A stretch of 64,000 bases of DNA from Bacteroidota bacterium. Lineage in GTDB: Bacteria > Bacteroidota > Bacteroidia > AKYH767-A > OLB10. This document shows positions 33,004-40,787 of the stretch, one piece after another; within the stretch, counting starts at the first letter, position 1, and each line of letters opens with the position of its first letter. The stretch is taken from the NCBI GenBank assembly GCA_016717325.1, contig JADKFV010000020.1, positions 44,022 to 108,021 on the forward strand, written 5' to 3'. Under the pieces are notes generated by a model, which was given only the letters and a program-made list of their open reading frames with translations, was not told where the DNA came from and made no database searches. The position numbers were made by a program, and so were the translations under genes.

Positions 33004-36000
33004 ATGAAAGCCTATAGTTTATTTATGCAAGCACCCATACCAATTTGCTCTTTTAGAGGTGATAAGTATGTCTTGGAATTTGCGAATGATTGCTATCTTC
33101 AAATATTGGGTAAAGACGAAAGTATTTTAGGAAAGCCAATCTTCGAATCGTTTCCCGAACTGATTGATCAAGGGCTTAAAGAAGTAATAGACGGGGTTTT
33201 GAGTAGTAGAAAATCGTTAAATATAAATGAACACGAATTCATACTAACCAAAAACAATATTAATACTGTTTGTTATTTTAATTGTGTTTATCAACCCATA
33301 GTAGAACCGGATGATTCGTGCAAAGCGGTGCTTGTAATTTTTGTAGACGTAACCGAAATGGTTATTGCCAAAAATGCAAATGCAAAATCGCAACAAAAAT
33401 TATCGGTAGATTTAGACCATGCAAATAGCGAACTCTCTTATCAAAGAGAAGAGAAAATAAAACGTGCCACTGAGCTTGACATTGCAAACATAGAACTTGC
33501 TTATCAGGATGAAGAGAAAGGTAAACGTGCAGATGAGTTAGGCATTGCAAACATAGAACTTGCATACCAGGATGATGAGAAAAGAAAACGTGCTGCAGAG
33601 TTAGGAATAGCAAACGAAGAACTTGAATTTCAAGTTAAAGAAAAAGAAAAACGTGCTGCGGAATTGATCATTGCTAATCAAGAACTTGTTTTTCAAAACA
33701 ACGAAAAAGAAAAGCGGGCTGCAGAATTAATCATTGCCAATAAAGAACTCATTTTTCAAAACAACGAAAAAGAAAAATGTGCTGCTGAGTTAGTCATCGC
33801 TAATAAAGAACTTATTTTTCAGAACAACGAAAAAGAAAAGCGGGCTGCAGAATTAATTGTGGCAAACCTGGAACTTGTTTTTCAAAACAACGAGAAAGAC
33901 AAGCGGGCAGCAGAGTTATTGGTTGCTGACAAAGAAATTGCTATACAAAGTGAGGAAAAAGCAAAACGAGAAAAAGCAAATATTGAGCTCGAAGCACGCA
34001 GCTATAATGAAAGGTTAACATCTCAATATGCACGTAGTTTAATTGAAGCAAGTTTAGATCCTCTGGTAACTATTTCCATGAATGGAAAAGTAACAGATGT
34101 GAATGAAGCATCGATAAAAGTTACAGGTATAGCACGCGAAAAGCTTATAGGAACTAATTTCTCCAATTACTTTACCGAGCCTGAAAAAGCCAAGGAAGGT
34201 TATGAGCAGGTTTTCGAAAATGGCTTTGTGGCTGATTACCCGCTCACCATAAAACACCTTAGCGGAAAGTTGATAGATGTTTTGTATAATGCTTCTGTAT
34301 ATAAAGATGATGAGGGAAGAGTACTTGGAGTTTTCGCTGCGGCAAGGGATGTTACAGCACAAAAATTACTTTCCAATTATTCGCTCAGCCTTATCGAAGC
34401 CAGCCGCGATCCTTTATTCGTAATCAGTCCGGCCGGGTTAATCACCGATTTGAATCATGCTTCCGAAAAAATTACTGAACTTAACCGTGAACAATTGGTT
34501 GGCACAAATTTCGACAAATATTTTACTGAGCCACTTAAAGCGCGCGAAGGTTACTTGCAGGTTTTCGAAAAAGGATTTGTAGCTGATTTTCCATTAACCA
34601 TAATGGATGGCAAAGAAACACCTGCATTGTTTAATGGTTCGGTTTATACTGATGGAAATAATAATGTAATAGGTGCGGTGGTAGTAGCGTGTGTGATAAT
34701 AGAGCAAAAACGATTTGAAAAAGAATTGACCGAGTCGCGCGTCTTAGCTGAATTGGCAGCGGCAATTGCCGAAGAAGCAAAAGATAAAGCAGAAACTGCA
34801 ACACGCAATGCAGAAGATGCTGTGAAAGCAAAGCAGCAATTTTTATCGAACATGAGTCACGAAATTCGTACACCTATGAATGCCATTATTGGGTTTACAA
34901 AAGTGGTACTGAAAACCGAATTAACATCAAAGCAAAGAGAATATTTAACAGCCATAAAAATAAGTGGTGATGCATTGATAGTACTCATAAATGATATACT
35001 CGATTTAGCAAAAGTAGATGCGGGAAAAATGAAGTTTGAGCAAACGCCTTTCAAAATGGCCATGTCGATTTCATCTATGTTGCATTTGTTTGAAACAAAG
35101 ATTCAAGAAAAAAATCTTGAACTAATAAAAGAATACGATACCAAAATTCCTGATGTGTTGATTGGTGACCCGGTTCGCCTGCATCAAATAATTCTGAATT
35201 TAGTAAGTAATGCTGTAAAGTTTACAAATGATGGAAGTATAACTGTAAGCGTAAAATTGCTAGAGCAGGATGAGAAAAAAGCTACGTTAGAGTTTTCGGT
35301 GAGCGACACCGGCATTGGAATTCCTGCGGATAAAATAGGAAGAATTTTCGAAAATTTTCAACAAGCATCGAGTGGTACATCGCGCCTGTATGGTGGCACA
35401 GGGCTGGGTCTTGCTATAGTTAAGCAATTGGTAGAACCACAAGGAGGCATCATTAGTGTAAAAAGCACATTAGGCAAAGGGTCCACTTTTAGTTTTATTT
35501 TGAGTTTTCAAAAAGCAAACGAACATTTCGAATTGGAGCAACAAGAAGTGAACCTGGATACAGAAATAAAAAATATAAAAGTGCTTGTTGTAGAAGACAT
35601 TGCACTAAACCAATTGCTGATGAAAACATTGCTGGACGATTTTGGCTTTGAACGTGACATTGCCGAAAACGGAAAAATTGCAATCGATAAACTGCAGGAA
35701 AAAACATACGATATCATTTTAATGGATTTGCAAATGCCGGTAATGAATGGATTTGAAGCCACCGATTATATTCGCAATACATTGAATTCGAAAATACCAA
35801 TCATTGCATTAACTGCCGATGTTACAACAGTTGATTTAGCAAAATGCAAAACAGTTGGTATGAATGATTATATAGCTAAGCCGGTTGACGAAAAAATATT
35901 GTATAGCAAAATTGTAGGGCTGGTAAAAAAACCTGCCGCTATAAAAATGAAAAGCGAAACAGTACCTGGCAACGTTGACATTAAACAAGAAAGGTGTATC

Positions 36001-36351
36001 GATCTAGATTATCTTACACACCGCACCAAAGCGAACCCCGAATTAATGATGGAAATGATTTCGCTTTATCTGGAACAAACACCATCGCTTATTACTTCGA
36101 TGAAACAAAGTTTGCATTCCAAGGACTGGCCTTTGTTACATGCATCCGTTCACAAAATGATTCCTTCGTTTTCCATCATGGGTATAAGTATCGATTTCGA
36201 AAATATGGCAAAAAAAGTTCAGGAGTATGCCAGCACACAAATGCAAACCGACAGCATCAGCGACCTGGTATTGCAATTGGAAAGCATATGCACACAAGCT
36301 TGTATAGAATTAACAGAAGAATTAAACATGATAAGAAACACAAAAAAATGA
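33004..36351 (+). CDS. Hybrid sensor histidine kinase with coiled-coil repeats, PAS, receiver and HPt domains
   Basis: A 1115-residue cytosolic kinase. The order of domains is: an N-terminal PAS-like domain (about 5-125); a long coiled coil of nine 21-residue repeats (145-331); two related PAS domains (about 345-455 and 462-570, each with TDVNEASxKxTGI/TDLNHASEKITE); HisKA with the phospho-accepting His619 in FLSNMSHEIRTPMN; the ATPase domain (LNLVSNAVKFTNDG, DTGIGIP, GGTGLGLAI); a receiver with Asp908 in LMDLQMPVMNG; and a C-terminal HPt-like domain (VHKMIPSFSIMG). No membrane segment is seen, so it senses an internal signal. The start of the next receiver gene overlaps its stop (ATGA). Confidence 0.93.
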   Translation: MKAYSLFMQAPIPICSFRGDKYVLEFANDCYLQILGKDESILGKPIFESFPELIDQGLKEVIDGVLSSRKSLNINEHEFILTKNNINTVCYFNCVYQPIVEPDDSCKAVLVIFVDVTEMVIAKNANAKSQQKLSVDLDHANSELSYQREEKIKRATELDIANIELAYQDEEKGKRADELGIANIELAYQDDEKRKRAAELGIANEELEFQVKEKEKRAAELIIANQELVFQNNEKEKRAAELIIANKELIFQNNEKEKCAAELVIANKELIFQNNEKEKRAAELIVANLELVFQNNEKDKRAAELLVADKEIAIQSEEKAKREKANIELEARSYNERLTSQYARSLIEASLDPLVTISMNGKVTDVNEASIKVTGIAREKLIGTNFSNYFTEPEKAKEGYEQVFENGFVADYPLTIKHLSGKLIDVLYNASVYKDDEGRVLGVFAAARDVTAQKLLSNYSLSLIEASRDPLFVISPAGLITDLNHASEKITELNREQLVGTNFDKYFTEPLKAREGYLQVFEKGFVADFPLTIMDGKETPALFNGSVYTDGNNNVIGAVVVACVIIEQKRFEKELTESRVLAELAAAIAEEAKDKAETATRNAEDAVKAKQQFLSNMSHEIRTPMNAIIGFTKVVLKTELTSKQREYLTAIKISGDALIVLINDILDLAKVDAGKMKFEQTPFKMAMSISSMLHLFETKIQEKNLELIKEYDTKIPDVLIGDPVRLHQIILNLVSNAVKFTNDGSITVSVKLLEQDEKKATLEFSVSDTGIGIPADKIGRIFENFQQASSGTSRLYGGTGLGLAIVKQLVEPQGGIISVKSTLGKGSTFSFILSFQKANEHFELEQQEVNLDTEIKNIKVLVVEDIALNQLLMKTLLDDFGFERDIAENGKIAIDKLQEKTYDIILMDLQMPVMNGFEATDYIRNTLNSKIPIIALTADVTTVDLAKCKTVGMNDYIAKPVDEKILYSKIVGLVKKPAAIKMKSETVPGNVDIKQERCIDLDYLTHRTKANPELMMEMISLYLEQTPSLITSMKQSLHSKDWPLLHASVHKMIPSFSIMGISIDFENMAKKVQEYASTQMQTDSISDLVLQLESICTQACIELTEELNMIRNTKK
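33436..33996 (+). repeat. Nine tandem 63-bp (21-residue) coiled-coil repeats
   Basis: Each unit reads approximately FQNNEKEKRAAELIIANKEL. Units 4-8 are nearly identical, units 1-3 and 9 are diverged. Twenty-one residues equals three heptads, so copy number can change without breaking the helix phase. Confidence 0.9.
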
Positions 36352-36803
36352 AAACCGAAAGTATGGCCGCCAACAAAGTAGAATTAGTAAAATTATTCCT
36401 GGTGGATGATGATGCATTGTTTTTGAAATTATTATCCATTCAATTTAAAGAACATGCTAATTTCGAAATAGAAACTTTTACATCAGGTGAGCGTTGCATA
36501 CAAAGTTTAACGCACTCACCCGATGTTATTATTTTAGATTATCATCTGGATGGTATAGATAAAAAAGCAATAAACGGCATCGAGACACTTGATAGAATAA
36601 AAGCTTTTAACCCCGACATTCCGGTGGTGATGCTATCTTCGCAAGATAAAATTGATGTAGCCATTAGTTGCATGCACCATCGTGCTTTTGATTACGTTGT
36701 AAAAAGCGAAACGGCTTTTGTGCGCTTGCAAAAAATTATCACCACCATTTTTAAATACAAAAAAATGGAAAAACAATTGAACTGGTATATGGATAGAATG
36801 TAA
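36348..36803 (+). CDS. Single-domain response regulator
   Basis: A 151-residue receiver: LFLVDDDALFLKLL (acidic pocket), phospho-acceptor Asp in VIILDYHLDG, VVMLSSQD, and the conserved Lys in DYVVKSE. A short helix follows but no DNA-binding or enzyme domain. It is translated from an ATG overlapping the stop of the hybrid kinase (ATGA), so it is almost surely a phosphorelay partner, probably taking phosphate from the kinase's HPt domain. Its output must be protein-protein contact. The same frame is open upstream inside the kinase gene, but that part is not coding. Confidence 0.9.
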   Translation: MKTESMAANKVELVKLFLVDDDALFLKLLSIQFKEHANFEIETFTSGERCIQSLTHSPDVIILDYHLDGIDKKAINGIETLDRIKAFNPDIPVVMLSSQDKIDVAISCMHHRAFDYVVKSETAFVRLQKIITTIFKYKKMEKQLNWYMDRM

Positions 36804-36976
36804 TTGCGTTGTAGCATCCTTCATATTTTATTAGCCCAAATTATTTTTTCATAAATGTGTAGTGTTCACTATTTATAATTACAACTGCCACCAGTTATAA
36901 AGCTCGCTTTTAACAATATTGTCATTCCGTTTTATTTTTTCGTGTGAATGAATTTAGTAATTATCAAATTTAATTA

Positions 36977-37013
36977 TGTAATCAATCATGGTACCGGGTT
37001 ATGCAACTTTGCA
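36977..37013 (+). promoter_or_regulatory. TGTAA-N25-CTTTGCA promoter-like element
   Basis: TGTAA at 36977-36981, 25 bases, CTTTGCA at 37007-37013. It ends 59 bases before the BON-domain gene at 37072. Confidence 0.65.
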
Positions 37014-37071
37014 GTGTTTCATTTACCTATGAATGAAAAGCGATTAAAAAAAATCAATTAAATCAAAGCCG

Positions 37072-37383
37072 ATGTATACTAAAGAAAACTCAGAAAATTG
37101 GTTTCATAAAACACCTGTCAACATGTTGCCATTGCATGATGTGATAAACAAAAGTATTAGCACCATAATTAAAAACAAAATCCTGCGATCGTTTGCCCTG
37201 AGCTGGCTTTTGCATAAACTCGAAATAAATGTGGAAGTCAGGCAAGGTCGTGCAATGCTTACGGGAAAAGTAGCATCGCAATTTCAAAAAACAGAAGCAG
37301 AATCAATTGCCCGTGAAACACAAGGAATATCGGAGGTGCAAAATAAACTTGAAGTAGAACCTATGATTATTGTATCTGATTAA
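37072..37383 (+). CDS. BON-domain protein
   Basis: A 103-residue protein without a signal peptide. The C-terminal ~60 residues form a BON domain (INVEVRQGRAMLTGKVASQFQKTEAESIARETQGISEVQNKLEV), with the central glycine and the turn before the last strand. BON domains bind phospholipid or other envelope parts; OsmY-type members are induced by osmotic stress. It is led by a strong regulon-type promoter element. The N-terminal 40 residues have no recognised fold. Confidence 0.85.
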   Translation: MYTKENSENWFHKTPVNMLPLHDVINKSISTIIKNKILRSFALSWLLHKLEINVEVRQGRAMLTGKVASQFQKTEAESIARETQGISEVQNKLEVEPMIIVSD

Positions 37384-37518
37384 TTTCGATAGATGCTTGA
37401 AAATAAAACTATCAAAAATCGCTGTTTGCCTAACGTAAAATAATTTTTTAAATAAAAAGCCGCAGTCTTTTCATATCACAAAATAAACACTTAACACAGT
37501 TCCTAAATAAATATAAGA

Positions 37519-37806
37519 ATGAAAAAAATAATTTTGATTTTAAGCATTGCCACTATAACCGGCTTGCAATCGTGTGCACCAGGCTACTCAGTGCAACAAC
37601 CTATTTATGCAGAAGGTGCGCGCCCTGCAACTCCAGGCGCCACACATGTATGGGTCGATGGTGATTGGCGATGGAATTACCGCCAACACAAGTATGCATA
37701 TCGCAATGGATATTGGGCCAGGCCATATCGTGGGCGAACATTTCACTCAGGATCCTGGAAACATGGACCACGCGGTTATCGTTGGATTAAAGGCACATGG
37801 CGGTAA
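37519..37806 (+). CDS. Small WxxGxW-repeat lipoprotein
   Basis: A 95-residue lipoprotein: signal MKKIILILSIATITGLQSC with the lipidated Cys at about 19. The mature part has tandem aromatic repeats of the type HVWVDGDWRWNYRQHKYAYRNGYW and YRWIKGTW, the YxWGxW/WxxGxW pattern of short Gram-negative lipoproteins found with stress-envelope genes. Probably attached to the outer membrane. Function unknown. Confidence 0.8.
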   Translation: MKKIILILSIATITGLQSCAPGYSVQQPIYAEGARPATPGATHVWVDGDWRWNYRQHKYAYRNGYWARPYRGRTFHSGSWKHGPRGYRWIKGTWR

Positions 37807-37888
37807 TCCTTTGTATGCTTAAACGCGATTGGGATTTGCTATTTCAGCAATCCCGAAGTGTGAAATATGTAATACAAAACTCAAAAGA

Positions 37889-37924
37889 TATAACAGTGTA
37901 CACTCCAACCAAAGTTCCTTTGTA
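37889..37924 (+). promoter_or_regulatory. TATAA-N24-CTTTGTA promoter-like element
   Basis: TATAA at 37889-37893, 24 bases, CTTTGTA at 37918-37924. It ends 46 bases before the gene at 37970. One base shorter than the usual spacer. Confidence 0.45.
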
Positions 37925-37969
37925 CCAGTATAAAAAAGTAAAATAAAACGATATTAAATTTAAAAAATT

Positions 37970-38833
37970 ATGAAAAAATATTTAATCATTGCTGCAGTAG
38001 CAATATCTGCTTCGGCATGTAACCAAAAAGAACTTGCCGATGCGCAAGTGAAAAACGATTCGCTTGAGTCGGTTGTCATTCAGCGTGACATGACATTAGA
38101 TGAGTTTATCACCTCATTTAATGAAGTGGAGCAAAATTTAGATTCCGTTGCATCCAAGCAACAAATCATTGCCATAAATTCTGTAACTGATGGAGAATTA
38201 AAACCATCACAAAAAGCAAGAATCAATGCTGAAATTGAGGCCATCAATAATTTGATGACAAACAACCGCAACAAAATTGCAGAGCTTGATAAAAAGTATA
38301 AATCCTCGGCAAATAAAAATGCCGCCATGCTAAAATCAATAACAACTATGACACAGCAACTGGAACAAAAAGAAAGCGAACTTGTAATGTTGAATGAGAA
38401 ATTGAATAATCTAAATGCGCAAGTGGTGCAGTTGCAAACTTCTGTTTCAAATTTAATAGATGACGGCAATACAAAATCGCAAATTATTGCTGCCAACACA
38501 AGTGCACTGCATACCGCATATTATGTTGTTGGTAAATCAAACGCACTGCGCGAAGCTAAAGTAATTGACCGCACAGGTGGCTTGCTTGGCATTGGCAAAA
38601 CATCTGAACTTAGTGACGAAATTGATAACAATAATTTTACACGCATCGATTATACACAAACTACAAGTATACCTGTTAACAGTAAAAATGTAAAGCTGAT
38701 TACGAGCCATCCTGCCAGTTCGTACACATTACAAAAAGATGCAATTGACGAAAAATTCTGCATCAACCTGGTGATTACAAATCCAGAAAAGTTTTGGAGT
38801 GCATCAAAGTATTTGGTCCTGGTAACAAATTAA
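37970..38833 (+). CDS. Coiled-coil lipoprotein of unknown function
   Basis: A 287-residue protein with a lipoprotein signal (KKYLIIAAVAISASAC, Cys near residue 17). Residues ~20-165 are mostly coiled coil (KELADAQVKNDSLESV ... QLEQKESELVMLNEKLNNLNAQVVQLQ). The C-terminal ~115 residues form a small domain (TAYYVVGKSNALREAKVIDRTGGLLGIGKT...) seen in Bacteroidota hypothetical lipoproteins. It likely sits in the periplasm attached to a membrane. It is followed 13 bases later by the YceI gene, so an operon is likely. Confidence 0.75.
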   Translation: MKKYLIIAAVAISASACNQKELADAQVKNDSLESVVIQRDMTLDEFITSFNEVEQNLDSVASKQQIIAINSVTDGELKPSQKARINAEIEAINNLMTNNRNKIAELDKKYKSSANKNAAMLKSITTMTQQLEQKESELVMLNEKLNNLNAQVVQLQTSVSNLIDDGNTKSQIIAANTSALHTAYYVVGKSNALREAKVIDRTGGLLGIGKTSELSDEIDNNNFTRIDYTQTTSIPVNSKNVKLITSHPASSYTLQKDAIDEKFCINLVITNPEKFWSASKYLVLVTN

Positions 38834-38846
38834 TAATTAAAATAAA

Positions 38847-39458
38847 ATGGAAACATCAAATGGCAACAGCCAAACCAAATGGACTATGGACATGCTGCAT
38901 AGCGAAATAGGGTTTAAAGTCAGGCATCTTATGATTTCGCATACAACCGGAAAATTCAAAATATTTGAAGCCAATATTTATACGGCCGGCAACGATTTTA
39001 AAAATGCTCTTGTAGATGTATGGATTGATGCAGCATCAATTTCAACAGGTGACGATAAACGCGATGCACATTTGAAGAGTAAAGATTTTTTTGACGCTGA
39101 AGTTTATAAGCAAATTTCTTTCACATCAAATATGATGAAACTCTCATCCACTCAGGACAGTTTCGATATGTGGGGAATATTAACCATGAAAGGAATTTCG
39201 AAAAGGATAAAACTCAATGCGCAATTTGGAGGGATAGTAAAAGACCCTTGGGGAAATGAGAAAGCAGGGTTTACCATAACCGGAAAAATAAACAGAACCG
39301 ATTGGGGTTTAATTTGGAACAGTGTATTGGAAAACACCGGACTGATGGTGGGCGAAGATGTAAATATATTGTGCGAAATAGAACTTGTGAATGCAGGGCA
39401 AAAGGATTTAACAATGGAATTGATTGCTGATAATAAAGCCACGTCTGAAATGATATAG
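38847..39458 (+). CDS. YceI-like lipocalin-fold protein, cytosolic form
   Basis: A 203-residue protein matching the YceI family: WTMDMLHSEIGFKVRHLMISHTTGKFKIFEAN, IDAASISTGDDKRDAHLKSKDFFDAEVYKQISFTS and the closing NRTDWGLIWN. The fold is a hollow barrel that holds a long isoprenoid chain. Unlike E. coli YceI there is no signal peptide, so it may act in the cytoplasm; this form is common in Bacteroidota. It lies between the coiled-coil lipoprotein and the flavin reductase. Confidence 0.9.
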   Translation: METSNGNSQTKWTMDMLHSEIGFKVRHLMISHTTGKFKIFEANIYTAGNDFKNALVDVWIDAASISTGDDKRDAHLKSKDFFDAEVYKQISFTSNMMKLSSTQDSFDMWGILTMKGISKRIKLNAQFGGIVKDPWGNEKAGFTITGKINRTDWGLIWNSVLENTGLMVGEDVNILCEIELVNAGQKDLTMELIADNKATSEMI

Positions 39459-39494
39459 ACTTTTGCTAAAGGTAAAATAATAACCTTAAAAAAC

Positions 39495-40169
39495 ATGCAG
39501 ATGCAACATCAGGTGAAAATAAAATCGATTACAAAAGTGACTGGCGATGTATTGAAAATTGTAACCGAAAAACCTGCATTATACAAGTTTAATCCCGGCC
39601 AGGCAACTGAGATTACATTAAATGTTGATGGCTGGAACGATGCAAGGAGGCCTTTTACTTTTACAAGCATACCTGCAAATGATTATTTGGAATTTACCAT
39701 TAAAACATATGCAGGTCACAAAGGAGTTACCAATGAATTATTGAAACTAAAGCCAGAAGACGAAATTAATTTGCATGATGTGTTTGGTGATATTGAATAC
39801 AAAAACGAAGGGACTTTTATTGCCGGTGGCGCAGGGGTTACACCTTTTATTTCTATACTCCGGTACCTGAATTCGCGCAATGAAATAAGTAACAACAAAT
39901 TAATTTTTGCAAACAAAACCAAGTCGGATATAATTTATGAAACAGAACTGCAAGAAATGCTGGGAAGTAACTTTATAAATATTTTATCTGAAGAAAAATC
40001 AAATGAATATGCATTTGGAAAAATAAACGAAGATTTTATAAAATCAAATTCCGGGAGTTTAAATCAAATGTTCTATGTGTGTGGTCCACCGCCAATGATG
40101 CAGGCAGTGTTGAAACAATTACAAAATTTGGGGGTTAGCAAAACCGCAATAATCACTGAAACATTTTAA
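39495..40169 (+). CDS. FAD-binding oxidoreductase (ferredoxin-NADP reductase fold)
   Basis: A 224-residue flavoenzyme. FAD site: ARRPFTFTSIPAND (the RxYT-like motif); NAD(P) site: GTFIAGGAGVTPFISILR; C-terminal VCGPPPMMQAVLKQL. No iron-sulfur domain is attached, so it resembles flavodoxin/ferredoxin reductases that pass electrons to a separate partner. The partner is not in view. It starts 36 bases after the yceI-like gene and is probably in the same operon. Confidence 0.88.
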   Translation: MQMQHQVKIKSITKVTGDVLKIVTEKPALYKFNPGQATEITLNVDGWNDARRPFTFTSIPANDYLEFTIKTYAGHKGVTNELLKLKPEDEINLHDVFGDIEYKNEGTFIAGGAGVTPFISILRYLNSRNEISNNKLIFANKTKSDIIYETELQEMLGSNFINILSEEKSNEYAFGKINEDFIKSNSGSLNQMFYVCGPPPMMQAVLKQLQNLGVSKTAIITETF

Positions 40170-40241
40170 CTGCACAGTTGAATAGGTTTTACAATCAAAT
40201 ATAAATTAACAACAGGATAAATAATACTAATAGTAAATACC

Positions 40242-40733
40242 ATGAAAGAGGCACAAACAAATATATTTATTGTCGATTCAAACAAAACTTTATCGCAGAG
40301 GCTAAGCGATTATTTATATTTAAAATTTGGCAGCAGGGTCAACATAAATAGTTTTGACACCGAAGCAGGTTGCCTGGCCAAAATAAACAATGGCATACAA
40401 TTAGTAATACTGTCGAATAACGTGAAAGATGCCAATGGAGGCAGCCTTGTAAAATCAATAAAAGAGAGCAATTCGGAAACAGATGTAATCATCTACACCA
40501 CCAACGAGAACGTGTATGCCACTATTGAAGCATTTCGAAATGGCGCTTCCGATTACATTATAAAAAGCAACAAATCATTGCGAAGCATTTCGCAGTATAT
40601 TTCTAAAAAACTTATTTATCCTATCGAATTTATTGTAAGCGAATTTGGCATAAATAAATATCTCGCCATGTTTTTAGTTTCGTTTTTAACCCTGATTATT
40701 TCAGCAATTGTAACTATGCAAATTATGAAATAG
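40242..40733 (+). CDS. Pseudo-receiver with C-terminal membrane anchor
   Basis: A 163-residue protein with a receiver-like domain (IFIVDSNKTLSQRLSDYL, YTTNENVYATIEAF, DYIIKSNK) whose usual phospho-acceptor Asp is replaced (the VILDxxLP position reads VILSNNVKD). The acidic pocket is reduced and the conserved Lys kept. The last ~25 residues are a single membrane helix (YLAMFLVSFLTLIISAIVTMQIM), which would tether the domain to the inner membrane from the cytosolic side. It cannot be a normal phosphorylation switch; it probably acts as a docking or localising element. No kinase is adjacent. Confidence 0.75.
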   Translation: MKEAQTNIFIVDSNKTLSQRLSDYLYLKFGSRVNINSFDTEAGCLAKINNGIQLVILSNNVKDANGGSLVKSIKESNSETDVIIYTTNENVYATIEAFRNGASDYIIKSNKSLRSISQYISKKLIYPIEFIVSEFGINKYLAMFLVSFLTLIISAIVTMQIMK

Positions 40734-40787
40734 CATTTCGTAATGGCAGTAAGATGTGGCTTTTAAATCAGGAAGTGAAGTTTGAAT

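Noticed and set aside
33436..33996. CRISPR-like array
   Set aside because: The 63-base repeats are in frame, without unique spacers, and encode a coiled coil.
35994..36347. Upstream extension of the single-domain receiver inside the kinase gene
   Set aside because: It lies over the HPt domain in another frame; the ATGA overlap at 36348 gives a normal receiver start.
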